A stretch of 64,000 bases of DNA, taken from NCBI RefSeq assembly GCF_008831285.2, contig NC_045146.1, positions 9,994,972 to 10,058,971 of the forward strand, given 5' to 3'. A program made the translations under genes and the position numbers. The notes beneath the pieces were generated by a model. It was not told the origin of the DNA. It was given only the letters and a program-made list of their open reading frames with translations, and made no database searches. The stretch comes from Nymphaea colorata (Eukaryota; Streptophyta; Magnoliopsida; Nymphaeales; Nymphaeaceae). Shown in pieces: positions 44,656 through 56,878 of this stretch (within the stretch, counting starts at the first letter, position 1; every line of letters starts with the position of its first letter).

Positions 44656-44845
44656 CCAATCTTTACTTGAGATGGGTACCAAAGATATGGATTTCATTCA
44701 GCTTAAACGATTAATTGGATGAAAGACTGGAGGGACATCAGTATACCCTTTCACATCATCCATAAAAGGGAATGGTGAGCCATGCATTGTCATGATAGTT
44801 CATGGTAAAGCTATGGCAAGAAGAGTTGAAGACCTATTCAACCTG
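44656..44845 (+). pseudogene. PREP: Captured PREP exon c (one stop)
   Basis: Presequence protease is an M16C metalloprotease that degrades cleaved targeting peptides in mitochondria and plastids. After 'tttggcag' this exon reads QSLLEMGTKDMDFIQLKRLI, G-stop-KTGGTSVYPFTSS, GEPCIVMIVHGKAMARRVED and LFNL, then a GT donor (44846). Plant PREP has QSLLEMGTKDL.FVQLNQLIGRKTGGISVYP.TSS and GRA.DLFNL at this position. The Arg of IGRKTGG is TGA here, so the copy is dead. The N-terminal zinc site and the rest of the protein are absent. A further piece at 45260-45310 (RFISKTEMTIHSRLGG) might be the next exon (RFKQFVSQ..ARMENRLRG), but this is weak. Confidence 0.85.
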
Positions 44846-45630
44846 GTAGTAGTTGCTTTAATTAAGATGCTTCAGTTGTATCATCTTCTTTGTTTCAATA
44901 CTAGGTTGTTTTATTATGGAAACACATACTTGTAAATTTGAGATTTTTTCTAAGAGGTTGAAGTCATTCATGTAGGATCATGATATGCATACCTAACTCA
45001 CAGGGCTTCTATTTTTTGCAGTCATCTGATGAACGTATGCATTCCAAGCCACATGACAATTCTTGGAGATGTCCTATGTTGATAACAATTCCTTCAACTG
45101 ACCTCCTCAACAATTTGTTGATAGGTTAGCAGTAAGGTTCCTTTTCATTTCATTTTTTCTTGACTACTTCCTAGAGATTACATAATTTACTACTGATTGA
45201 TGGTATTTGGAAGGATATCCTTGAGAGTACCTTCAAATGGTTGCATCTTTTAACTATCTAGGACTATGATCGGTTCATATCAAAGACAGAGATGACCATC
45301 CATTCCAGGCTTGGAGGATTGCAGAACAAACTTGTCAATTTATAGGCTTCCATGAAAAGAGAATTAGTCGATGTGGAACCTGAGTTCAAAATTTGGTGCT
45401 GATATGATTTATGAAAGCCAAGCACCAGCTACATCATTAGGTCATGTGATAGAAGAGGTGAAAGATGCACCTACATGGGATGTTTCACGAGGTACAGGTT
45501 CAAGAATGTATTTGTTCTTTGCATATTAAACTCATGTATTATTTTTATTTGATAAGAGGCTATAACTTGGCCAGGTGTACTACAATTTCTCAAATAGTTT
45601 ATTAATATAAATTTAAATGTCCTACTGTGG

Positions 45631-45633
45631 TCT

Positions 45634-45704
<71 letters not shown>
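45631..45704. repeat. Microsatellite (CT)n(TA)n
   Basis: A (CT) run of about a dozen units joins a (TA) run of more than 20 units. Such compound arrays are prone to slippage; it lies inside the CACTA remnant. Confidence 0.95.
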
Positions 45705-45705
<1 letters not shown>

Positions 45706-45739
45706 TAGTTTCCTCAAGCAGTAAGACATAAATCTCAAT

Positions 45740-46123
45740 TTCTACCATTGAGAAGGACTAAATAATTTCTCGATAGTTGAGAGTGTTGCAAAAAGCAAAC
45801 TTTTCCCAACGGTTGAAACGTAGGGATAACATTCATATTTTTGGATGGCCAACATAGTAGAGAAAGATTTTAATTTCCAATGTTTCAATATGTTGGCAAA
45901 AACAAGTAATTACTGACAATTGTAGGCATGGGCATTTCATAGTGTCACTCCTTATGTCTAAAATTGTTGGGAATGATACCAATGGCTACAATCGTCGGTA
46001 AATAATTTGCCATGGAACTTTTACCGATGACACGTAATTTGTTGGCAATTTAACTACTGATGGCTAATCGATCTTTTTGCTAACATTATTGGCTGTTGGG
46101 AGTTTTTAAAAATTGTTGTACTG
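45740..46123. repeat. Putative CACTA subterminal region
   Basis: Several scattered words of one type in both orientations: 'cccaacggttg', 'tgttggcaaaa', 'cgtcggtaaat', 'ttttaccgatgac', 'gttggcaattt', 'tgatggctaa'. CACTA elements carry arrays of such motifs next to their ends, where the second protein binds. Ends in a possible degenerate terminal repeat at 46109-46123. Confidence 0.5.
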
Positions 46124-48912
46124 CGGACTACCAGACTCCTGCACCTCATTCCATTCCTTGCCTCCTATGCGATCCATGTGATCAACCGCCCCTCCAGCCA
46201 TGCAAATTATTCTCTCTTATTGTTGTCACCCATGATGGTGGCCCCTTTGTGACACACTTATTTATGTTTTTACTTGTTAATTTATTATTATTTTGTTACT
46301 ATGTTCTTACTATTTTTGGATAAGTGTGGGGCTAAGGCCCACTGGGTCCAAGTGTCACCCCTGGTGGTACCACCTATCTATCCAGTTAATTTTAACTAAA
46401 TCATTAGTTTGGATCTCATTAATCCATGTTTAATCAGTTAATCCATCATTAAATTAGGTGATTAGGATCTTCATCCATCATTAAAGGAGAAATAGTATTT
46501 AATTGGGATTAAAGGGCCTTCATCTTGGATTGACCTTTGACTAGTTTGCCCATGGTCTTAGCTAAAAATTATGGCTATGCCACTGCCCTATTTACCAAAT
46601 TACCTTGGTCTATTTAATCCTAGACTTCCATATCTGTTGGGTTTCACTGACATCTTTAACAAGCCTATGATATCAGTTTTGTGGCTTGTTTGAAGCACCA
46701 AGTAGCTAAGCAGAGTTCTGTTCAAGGGTGACCATGCTCAATGGCATGCACCAGATTAAGGGTTAAATGTACACATTTAGAAATGGTAGGATGATACAAA
46801 CCATGTGGGTGCATGTAACTTCCTATGTGTATTACAAATCATGACCATTATCTACAACAGTATATAATGTTTGGTGGAAGCCAAACACTTTATTCAAACT
46901 ATCCATGTAATAACCAAAGTTGAGGGATATTGCATGGAGTCTACTTGCTCTCATTGTGTTCATTTGCACATGGTATTGAGTGGCAATTCGAAGTATGCAC
47001 CTATACTTTCACTCCTTTGTTGGTGATTCTTGAATATTTGCTTTTGTTGATTACCTTTGATAGAATCTCCTTCAGATTCCACTTCTTGTAATCTATACAT
47101 AATTTCAACAATCTTTTCATACCAACCAAATCTAAAAACATGACAACAAATTTTAATGTCATCCAATAAAAAAGCTTTTAATATCCAGCATCCACAATAA
47201 GCAAATATAATGTTACTTGAAACAATGTAATATATGATATTCACATGCAAAAACAGTATAATATGGGAAATTTCGATTGTTGTTCATTTATTTTGTGCTT
47301 CATCTAATTGTCGATTTGGACTTTAAAGTGTGACATTCTTGAATATGGGGTTGTTAATCACATGCAACCACTCATGGGGTTGAATATGGGGTTGTTAATC
47401 AGACCATATATATTGCCACTGGCTCTATTACAAAGTCACCTCACTCTTGTGGACTGTGCTTTTCAACATGTGTCTGCATAGTGTTTGTGGTCCTATTTTG
47501 CTGTTCCATTTTTATTTTTTTTTTTCTTGGACAACATTCTTATGATGCTCATCATCATTTTATGCCTGCAATCAATACAAAACTTCTTGATTCCTCTTAT
47601 AGCAAGGCAAAATCCATCGACATGGACAATATTTTCATCTGAGTAATTCAACACAATGTTAATTTAATTACCAATTTTTTCTTTCTTGCTGAGGGTTTGT
47701 GGGCTTGCTGCTGCAGCTCAGACCATTTTCTCTCAAATGAGACTTATCTTTTCATGTGCATGTGATTGGAACTTTTCATGATCCTTAGTTGTGCTGCCAT
47801 GAGGTATATTGGTATTTTCACTCTTTGATGCAATTTAAGCTACAGGAACTATAATGCAATATAATCACTAGTAATGTGTTGTAGCTTGAATCCCTTTGAT
47901 ATGCTTGAGTGACTGAACTCCTCTCTTCCCTTAATCATGCAGCCACAAGTTCAGCCAGTGTAGTTGCAGCAGCAGTCAAGCTGATATGCTTGTCAAACAG
48001 AAAAGCTTAGAGCCAGAAAAAAGAAGATGTTCCTATTAGGCTCTCAAACATATTTTGTCCAAGTTATGTCCTAGCATGTTGATCTTTGCATTTGTGGTTC
48101 ATTGCCACTTCACATAGGTTGCAGGTAACTCATTGATGTTCTCCTAATTTGACATCTTTGCTGCGTGTTGACAGAAAATGCCACTAAATTTGAACTTTCT
48201 GTAGGAGCACTAAAGCATGGTATTTTTCATGTTGTATACGACAATGTAGGAATCTACACGATGCTTGTGCACATTAGCCTTACAAGGAATTGCTTTCATG
48301 TCATAATTGATGGTTGTAAGGATTTTAGTTTTCACTCATTTGTGTAACATGAGCATGTACATATCTTCAACATGCATCAACACCTTGATCTTCATTATCA
48401 CATGAATCATTTAAAATGTTTTTTCAATCTTCTAAAAGTTTGTTCCCTCGAAGATTTTGTAAAGACATTTCAGATTATTTAAGAAACAAAAAATATTGAT
48501 AAACATGCATATAACTTTTTTTTTAAGGAATGCATGCACACTTAGTGCCTCTAGATATTATGTCTGCATAGAAATACTATCGGATGTATACAAGTGTCCA
48601 CTTCTCTTTTCCTTGAACAACCTATGCAGCCGCTATTCATTTAGTAATTGGTTGACTTTAGGATGTACTTAAAGACACACCCATTGAACCCAGATTTCTA
48701 GTTAAAAATGTGATACATAATCTTAGCCGCATTTTGAAATATGTGTCACAAGCAAAGGTGGTGATGGAATTGGTGAGTGTTGATTTTCACTATAGTATTG
48801 AACATAATGACATTACTGAAGTATTGTAGTTTATTTGTGAACAAATATATGCACAAAATATGTTTTCTACGTATCCATCATCATTTAATTGAAGTGCACT
48901 ATAAAACCTAGA
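46124..48912. other. Non-coding DNA, no gene identified
   Basis: Short open pieces exist (46096-46323 plus, 46960-47250 minus, 48165-48347 plus and an exon-like ILKYVSQAKVVMEL at about 48731-48772 followed by a GT). None has a recognised domain. 47335-47400 contains a short direct repeat ('gaatatggggttgttaatca' twice). Confidence 0.4.
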
Positions 48913-48917
48913 GTCTA
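48913..48917. other. Target-site duplication of element 2 (left copy)
   Basis: GTCTA, repeated exactly at 59734-59738 outside the right LTR. Confidence 0.92.
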
Positions 48918-51902
48918 TCTCACACCCCGACCTTATGACACTCAACCATTTTTTTTTTTCTAAACATCAAACATCGAGGTGTGACTACACAACAGTTCAA
49001 AAGAAATGAGCCAAGTAATTCAAAACAGTGGAGCGAACTTTCATTTACAGAACAACATCATTTCACACAAAATCACATCCCTATACATGACAAAAATGCC
49101 CCAAAATCCTAACATTGATGCCTAACAAAATAAGACATCAATACAAACGAACCAAGACGCACCGGCACTATACAAACAAAACCCAAAACCTCCCCAGTAG
49201 GATGTGAGTGCAGCCATCTGCTCAACCTGCTGCCCATGGTCTGCCAAAACCTAAAAAAGAAAGCAAATGAAGGCTCACCCTTCGCAGTACGGCAACAAGC
49301 CAGGAAAATGCCAAACCTTCTCAAGTAAGGCTCAAATAAGAGAACAAATATCAACCCAATCTATCATCATGTCGTGTCAGAGTACGACACGTAAAGGCCA
49401 CTTGATGGCCACACTAACACAATGTCAATCACATGCAAAGCATGCCTAAACATAACACTTGCATTCAGATCAGTCACATACACATCAGTCACATGCATTC
49501 CATCATATACATCACATTTTCATTAACTTCAGTGTATTAACAGTTCCTGTGGGTGCAAACACAGGCACGTGCACATCGCAGGCAGCCTATAGCCGAGAGA
49601 CAACCCCCGTGGTGGCCCAGAACAGTATGGATTCATCCATTCGCTGCAGCGGTAGAGTACTCATCCATGGATGTGTGAGTTCCAAGGAGAGACAGTCAGC
49701 CTTCCCTAGGACACCCAGGTTGGGAAGGCGGGAGCCTACGCTCCAAGCACATCACACCCTGGGGCCTTGCATCGCCTGTGCTCTGAACAGGCGAGACCAG
49801 TGGCAAAAGCGGGACAACTCCCAAATACATAGCCACATCCCACTGGCCTCTCATCTCTTATTCATTCATTCTTAACATTATAGTTACACATTCACAAGAT
49901 GACTGGCTAGCACATGAGGTTAGTACACTTCACGATTGCACCCATACCTCCAATTACCTCCACAAGAGGTCTATACATACAGTAACAGTCATTGCTAGCC
50001 GTCATACCATACGGGTACAACTACCCTCCAAATCATCCATTTGCATCATTGCCCATGGCAATGTATAAGCAACAACATACACATTCATAACGATCATCTC
50101 ATCAATCACATCTTTTGAAGACTTAGCCAAACCACATAGAGTAGTCTCGATCTGCGGTTGGCTCGTAGCTGTCCTATGCAGTTATCATTCTATGATGCTT
50201 TCTAATGCACAATTGGGGTCGAGGAGACACTCGACTCGATACCCCGCCTCATCTATCCTAAACAGTTATCAATTCTACCATGCACATGCAAATGCGTAAC
50301 ATTTTCAAAACAAACGACTAATAGTCTTTCTAAACCATTCATATCATATAGGCAACATACATATACTCATTCACAAGGCAATCAATCAATTAGTATCACA
50401 ATCCTAGGATCCTCTGATCCTAGGAACACACAATCACACATTGGCCTCAGGCAGGGATTTTCCTGGAATGCCGCCATACCTGTGGCGCGCTCACCAAATT
50501 CTTCAAAACTCCTCGAGCTTTGAACTCAAGGTCGACGGGACGTGCCCGGTGTACCTGCAAACATAAACCAAAGGTAAGATTTCTACTAGATACCTAAACA
50601 ATTCAAACAAATACAAACAGAATCATTGAGGCACGTGTCATCGCCTCAAAAGGGGGTCGACGGGTAGTGTCGACCAACAAGCTCTCCATTAGGCCTCCTC
50701 CTTACAACTTGACGTTGGCACAAAATATCAAAACCCACAACCATCAATCAATCCATCACTAACACCTTCCTCAATAACGTTCTTTAATTAAGACATCAAC
50801 CCCAAAGTCACATCCAAATACGTATATTTTCCCCAATTAACTTCATGACACACCCGTTCACAAAATCATGCGCTACGTGCACCCTAAGACAGTTCTAAAT
50901 CTTCCCCACAACCTCACAATCTCTACCATGCTTCCCTAATGCTTCGAAAATTAATCCATCATGCTTAAATGATCATCAAATGTATGAATCTTCGCTTTCC
51001 AACATAGTCCTAAGCTTTCCCCCAAAAACAAAATCACTAACATGCGTTCTGAATAATCAATACTAAGCTCTTAGCATGCTCAAACAATAATTATACATGC
51101 TTTAGTAGATAATATCTATTAATTTGAGCTTGATTAGGTATCGCTCACCCCAAAACAGGCGTCCAAACTGTTGTAACGCCTTCGACAGCCACCTCAAGCG
51201 TTCAATCGATCTCCAAACTGCCAAAAATCAACTGTCGTCAACACCTCCCAAGTCTCCTATTCACTGCTATGAGGGGAAAGACAAGTCCCCTAGCTGCAAA
51301 CCGACCCAAAAGCCATATGTGAGTCAACAATCGACCAAAAGAAGTTCAGAAACCAAATCTGCTAGTAGGGGAGACCCATGGTAGTAGTGGGAAAAGCTAA
51401 AACAAAAGAGGGGAAAAGGGCGCTGACAGGGAGGGGAGACAACGAAAGAGGGAGAGTTCGAGTAAAAAGTAAAACGGCAGAGGGAAGGAAAATCGAGCGG
51501 GGAAATGGGAGAAATGGTGTAGGGGAGACGGACGGTGTGAGGAGGGTGCTTTAGCAGAAAGGGAGAGGAAGAGAACATGCGGCAGGGGGGGGGGTGCTGT
51601 CGAAGGAGGAAGAAGCAGTGTGGGAGGGAGGAGAAGAAGCAGACAGAGAGGGCGGGAGAGGGAGCTTACCAACGCAGCCGCCGTCACCACCGCCGCCACT
51701 GCCATCGCCGCCACCGGTCCAGCCACCGCCACCACCCACCGCCACTTCTTCTCTGCGCTAGCACGGATAACCCCAGGAGCACAACGAAGGAGAACAAGGA
51801 AAGTCGAGGGAGGAGGGCCCTCGCGTCGGGCTTCTTCACACCAACGGGTTCGGGTCCGGGTCTGGACCCGATCCGGCTCACCTGCGCAAGACGAGCGTTA
51901 CA
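48918..51902 (-). repeat. LTR of element 2, left copy (3' LTR)
   Basis: About 2985 bp. The plus-strand opening is TCTCACACCCCGACC, so the terminal dinucleotide on this side has changed from TG to TC. It closes GAGCGTTACA. The TATA-like site of the family is lost (plus strand 'catttacagaac' near 49050). It holds the non-inverted version (49593-50195) of the segment inverted in the other LTR, but lacks ~9 bp near 49755. Confidence 0.94.
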
Positions 51903-51914
51903 TCCTTCCCTCCT
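51903..51914 (-). other. Polypurine tract of element 2
   Basis: The minus strand reads AGGAGGGAAGGA directly before the 3' LTR. Confidence 0.85.
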
Positions 51915-51952
51915 AAAAAAAGAAATTTCGTCTTCGAAATTTAGATCATACC

Positions 51953-53407
51953 TCAATGCAAGAACAAGTGTGGATATCTCTTTCGCATGTCCTTCTCATG
52001 TTCCCATGTACTTTCCTTCAATCCATGGTACTATCATTCCACTTTCACTAAAGGAATTCTCTTAGTGCGAAGCACTTGCTCTCACTGATCCACAATTTTA
52101 ATGGGCTTTTCTTCTATTGACAAATCATCTTGCACTAGAATACCTTGAAAATCAAACACATGTGTCGGATCTGGTACATATTTTCGAAGCATGGAAACAT
52201 GGAAAACGTCATGAATATGACTCAAATCAGGTGGCAGTGCCAATCTGTAGGCCACCTCTCCAATCTTCTCTAATATCTCAAATGGTCCTACGAACCTCGT
52301 GCTCAACTTTCCCTTCATACCAAATCGAAAAACACCTTTAGTAGAGGAAATCTTTAGGAACACATGATCACCAACCTCAAAAGTCAACTCTCTACGTCGA
52401 ATGTCGGCATAGCTTTTCTGTCTACTCTGAGCAGTCATCAACTTTTTCCTTATCAATTGCACTTGGTCGGTGTAGTGTTGCAATACTAAAGGATTTTCGA
52501 TCTTGCCATCACCAAATTCGGTCCAACAAGCTGGCGATCTGCACGGCCTTCCATACAAAGCTTCAAACGGTGCCATCCCAATACTAGAGTGGTAACTGTT
52601 ATTATAAGCAAATTCTGCCAGTTTCATATGTTTGTCCCATTCTCCTTTCCACTCTAAGACATATGCACGCAACATGTCCTCTAAGGTCTGAATAGTCCTC
52701 TCTGATTGCCCATCAGTTTGGGGGTGGAAAGTTGTGCTCATCTTAAGCTTGGTACCTAAAGCCCTCTGTAATTGCCCCCAAAACCTAGAGGTAAAACGGG
52801 GATCTCGATCCGAGATGATAGACTTTGGCACTCCATGCAATCTCACTATCTCGCCAATATACAACTCTGCGAGACTTTCCAAGGACTGACTGATTCTGAT
52901 TGGCAGAAAATGGGCAGACTTCATAAGTCGATCAACAATCACCCATATGGCATCATGTTGTCTTCTGGTGTGAGGCAACCCAACCACAAAATCCATTGTA
53001 ATGTCTTCCCACTTCCACACTGGGATATCTATTCTTTGCAACAAGCCTCCTAGCCGTTGATGCTCTGCTTTGACTTGTTGGAAAACTAAGCACTTTGCCA
53101 CATATTTTGCAATTTCACACTTCATTCCAGGCCACCAAAAATTTCTTCTCATATCTTGAAACATCTTTGTACTGCCAGGGTGAATAGAAAACTTAGTTTT
53201 GTGAGCTTCATCAAGCAACTGACGTTTCACCCCTTCATCTCTAGGAACCCATAATCTCTGCCGAAACCACAATGAACCATCTTCATCTTGATGCCAAATA
53301 GAATCCATCTTTTTGCTTTCTTCCATGTTCTTAGCAAACTCTGGATCTTCCTTTTGCTTCATAACAAATTCTTCCATCAAAGGATGCCGAATCAAGGCCA
53401 TCATCAT
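51953..53407 (-). pseudogene. Integrase and chromodomain-like tail of element 2 pol
   Basis: The first 441 codons are uninterrupted: HHCC zinc finger with HKTKFSIHPGSTKMFQ and WWPGMKCEIAKYVAKCLVFQ, in which the last zinc Cys of CxxC is Phe; MDFVVGLPHT with the first catalytic Asp (near 52994); SDRDPRF with the second (near 52812); GQSERTIQTLEDM with the Glu (52697-52716); LYGRPC; and the GPF/Y module RFVGPFEILEKIGEVAYRLA. TGA at 52082 replaces an Arg codon. The chromodomain-like tail (YHGLKESTW, MRKRYPHLFLH) lies downstream after two more stops near 52041. The catalytic triad is intact, the zinc finger is not. Confidence 0.92.
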
Positions 53408-53437
53408 TGCCTTGTTCTCATCACAAATGTAAGGCTG

Positions 53438-53938
53438 TCAGGCTATCACATATTGCAATAATGTCCAAGAACGAGTCAACATACTACACATTGTCGCCTT
53501 GGCATGTCTGCTCAACGCATCTGCCACCACATTCGCCTTGCCTGGATGATATGATATGGTGAAATCATAATCCTTCAAGTATTCAGTCCATCTTCTTTGT
53601 CTCAAGTTGAGATCCTTTTGAGAGAATATATACTTCAAAGACTTGTGATCTGTAAACACCTCAAATGTTGCACCATAGAGATAGTGTCTCTACATCCTCA
53701 ATGCGAACACAACTGCTCCCAATTCCAAATCATGAGTGGGATAATGTTGCTCATGGGCCTTCAACTGCCTAGATGCATAAGCCACTACACGGCCATGCTG
53801 CATCAACACACCACCATATCCGATCCCCGAAGCATCTGTATACACCACAAAACCAGAATGACCCGATGGAAGCGTCAAAATAGGGGTAGTAGTAAGTTTG
53901 TCCTTCAGAGTTTGAAAACTCTTCTCACACTCTTCATT
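53438..53938 (-). pseudogene. RNase H region of element 2 pol (three Trp-to-stop changes)
   Basis: [52 protein letters not shown] and ADALSRHAK are readable in one frame. TAG at 53939, TAG at 53690 and TGA at 53438 each replace TGG. No frameshift is needed to read across them, so this stretch was lost by point changes alone. Confidence 0.9.
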
Positions 53939-55474
53939 CTAAACAAACTTCACTCCTTTTCTCAATAGCTTAGTCATTGGTGTAGCTATTTTCGAAAAGT
54001 CTTGTATGAATCTGCGATAATATCCTACCAAACCCAAAAAGCTTCTAACCTCAGTCACATTGCAAGGTGTCCTCCAATCTTGTACAGCTGACACCTTAGC
54101 CGGATCGACGGATACTCCATCCTTCGAGATCACATGACCCAGAAAGTTTACCTTCTCTAGCCAAAATTCACATTTTGAGTATTTGACATAAAGCTTATGC
54201 TTGCGCAAAAGACCCAACACTCTTCTCAAGTGGTCTCTATGCTCTGCCTCACTCTCTGAGTACACCAGAATATCATCAACAAAAACAATAACAAATCGAT
54301 CCAAGAACTCTTGAAAAACCCGATTCATGAGGTCCATGAACGCTGCGGGAGCATTGGTCAACCCAAAAGGCATGACCCTGAATTCATAATGCCCATACCT
54401 AGTTCGAAAAGCAGTCTTAGAAACATCTTCCTCCCGTATCAAGAGTTGATGGTACCCTGTCCTCAGATCGATCTTGGAGAAAACCTTTGCATCCTTAAGC
54501 TGATCAAACAAGTCTTCGATTCTTGGAAGCGGATACTTATTCTTGATGGTGACTTGATTCAACATACGATAATCTATGCACAAGCACATTGTCCCATCTT
54601 TCTTCTTCACAAACAATACGGGTGCTCCCCAAGGTGACACACTAGGTCGGATGAAGCCCTTGTCTAAGAGCTCCTGCAGTTGCTTCTTCAACTCTTCTAA
54701 CTCTGCTGGTGCCATACGGTAGGGTGCCTTAGAAATAGGAGCTGTCCCTGGTAACAATTCTATCTTGAACTCCACTTCTCGAGTTCGAGGCAAACTTGCC
54801 AATTCCTCAGGAAACACATCAGGATACTCACTCACCACGGCAACATCTTGCAACCTCACCGGTTCAGCCTCATTGATCAACACATTGACCAAGAAGGCAA
54901 CACTTCCATTTTTTATCCATCGCTTAGCCTTCAATGCAGACACCATTACCTTATCAGTTCGACTGGCCTTACGAGCATGAAATTCCGTAGGCTGCATCTC
55001 ATTAGTCAACATCTGTATCTGCTTCTTCCTGCAATCTATATTGGCATAATGCGCATATAACCAATCCATACCCAATATCACATCAAACTCGCTGAGACCT
55101 ATGATCACCAACTGTGCAGGTAAGTGATGCTGATGGATCTCCACGTCCACATCAGGTAGATACTCACGACACAACTCTTGAGCATGCATAGGGCTAACAA
55201 CTTTTAAAACATACGGCATTCTTCTCGCCGACACTTCTAGTGAAGTAGCAAATCGACTAGATATAAAAGAATGAGTCGCTCTTGCATCAAATAACACTCT
55301 AGCAATATGAGAACTGACAAGTAAAGTATCTTCAACAAGGTCGTGTGCCTGAAGCTCCTCCACAGTAGTAGCATAGACACGTCCAGACGTCTGTCGTGCG
55401 CTAGAAGGACCAGCCTCAAGCTTCTTCAACTCTCTTTCTTTCTTTAAGGGACAATCCTTGATGAAGTGCCCCAT
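53939..55474 (-). pseudogene. Protease and reverse transcriptase of element 2 (511-codon open segment)
   Basis: It begins in the last CCHC knuckle (MGHFIKDC). The protease site reads [10 protein letters not shown]: the Gly of the D-(T/S/A)-G triad is Arg, likely inactivating. Then VILGMDWL. The RT is complete: [43 protein letters not shown], the active site FVDDILVYS (54258-54285), [16 protein letters not shown] and [19 protein letters not shown]. It ends at TAG where element 1 has Trp. This is the best preserved RT in the window. Confidence 0.93.
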
Positions 55475-56505
55475 CCTTCCACAGTGTAGGCATGCCCCGA
55501 TCTCTCAATAGGTGCACACGCGAACAAGTAGGGCACCTCTGAGAAGTCGGAGTGGCCACTGACCCCTGGGTGGCCTCACTACGGGTAGGTTGGTTCCGTT
55601 TGAAAGTTCGATCATCCCGCCTCTCATAAGGCCTTGTCCTGCCCACAAAGTGTTGGCGTTTTACCTGTGTTCGTCCACCTTGTGAATGCTGGCCTGCTTT
55701 CTTCTGGTGATCCTTCTTTGTCCTTGCCCAGTCCTCTTCTATGCATCTAGCCATGGTGACCGCCTCGTCTAAGTCACGAGGTCTACTCGTCAAAACTTTG
55801 CTTCGCAGTCCGTCCTGCAGCCCACGCACGAACTTGCATGCTCTGGCCTCATCTGTAGTGTAGATGTGTGGGCAATACACCTCCAAGTGCCGATATCTCG
55901 CAATATATTCCTCCAAGCTCATTTGATTCTGCTGCAAATCGAGAAACTCTTGCATTTTCTTGTCTCTAGCATACACTGGAAAGTATGTGCTGAAGAAGGA
56001 ATCTCTAAACTGCTTCCATGAGATTGACACTTGGCCAGCGAACCGAATCTCACTAGTTGATTGCCACCAATTCTTGGCATCACCCTTCAACAGATAGGAG
56101 CCATAGTTCACTTTCAAAAGCCCAAAAATACGTTCAACCTCCTCAATCCAGTCCTTTGCCTTGTCGTGACTACCCCCTCCTAAAATGATAGGCGGCTGCA
56201 TCGCCATAAACTACTGGCATGTCACTGCCGTTGCCTTCTCCCGAACTGGAGCACTGGTGTCCCCTGAAGGAGATGCATTACTCCTCTTATTACCAACCAT
56301 CGACTTCACTAACGAGGTCAGCGTCTACAACGTGGTCAGCAATATAGTCTGCTTCGGTGGGGTTCGGGCACCCCCACCTAGCTGGGCATACTAGGGCTCT
56401 GACGCACTATCATCCCGATGAGTATGCGCATCAAAATGGGCCGGACTGGGCTCTCTGTGTGCCTCTGTAGACGGCCCAGCTCACTTCTTACCCTACGTTG
56501 TTATT
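55416..56505 (-). pseudogene. gag of element 2 (broken at both ends)
   Basis: The position of the element 1 start reads ATG GAA TAA near 56505, so the start codon is followed by a stop almost at once, and the N-terminal part has more stops. From 56207 the frame is open through the gag domain (AKDWIEEVERIFGLLK, WWQSTSEIRFAGQ, FFSTYFPVYARDKKMQ, LEEYIARYRHLEVYCPH). A deletion after CPTCSRVH removes the end of the first CCHC knuckle and shifts the frame through the second, so RNA binding would be lost. About 18 bases (DPEEDT in element 1) are absent near 56114. Confidence 0.9.
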
Positions 56506-56723
56506 CCATTTGTACAAACAAGAAACTTTATTCTAAAATCACGTCTAAGACCAACTCACAGGTCAAATCACAACATGGATTAGCACGAAGTTCAAAACAT
56601 AGATCACATTACGTATTTGTACGTGAAAAATCAAAACTACAATAACAATCTAATCAAATAAATGTGTACCTGGGCAACACGGCTTCACAGATAGGCTTTA
56701 ACTCACATCCATAGTGGGGTTTG

Positions 56724-56740
56724 CCATGGCTCTGATACCA
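56724..56740 (-). other. Primer-binding site of element 2 (tRNA-iMet)
   Basis: TGGTATCAGAGCCATGG on the minus strand, identical to element 1, four bases inside the 5' LTR. Confidence 0.92.
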
Positions 56741-56870
56741 AAACTGTCACACCCTGACCTTTTGACACTCAACCATTTTTTTTTTTCTAAACATCAAACA
56801 TCGAGGTATGACTACACAACAGTTCAAAAGAAATGAGCCAAGTAATTCAAAACAATGGGGTGAACTTTCA

Positions 56871-56878
56871 TTTATAGA
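56871..56878 (-). promoter_or_regulatory. TATA-like site in the 5' LTR of element 2
   Basis: The minus strand reads TCTATAAA, where element 1 has TATATAAA. The left LTR has lost it. Confidence 0.4.

Larger units (their letters stand above)
39845..46123 (+). mobile_element. CACTA (En/Spm) transposon remnant, 5' truncated
   Basis: Order on the plus strand: C-terminal TNPD (DUF4218, DUF4216), a Transposase_24/En-Spm second protein with a coiled-coil C terminus, a captured PREP gene fragment, then subterminal DNA with repeated 'cgtcggtaa' / 'ttaccgatga' / 'gttggcaa' words. This gene order is known for plant CACTA elements. The catalytic TNP2 part is absent. A possible degenerate terminal repeat is at 46109-46123 (reverse complement 'cagtacaacaattttt', compare CACTACAA). 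No partner end was found near 39.8 kb, so the left boundary is uncertain. Confidence 0.75.
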
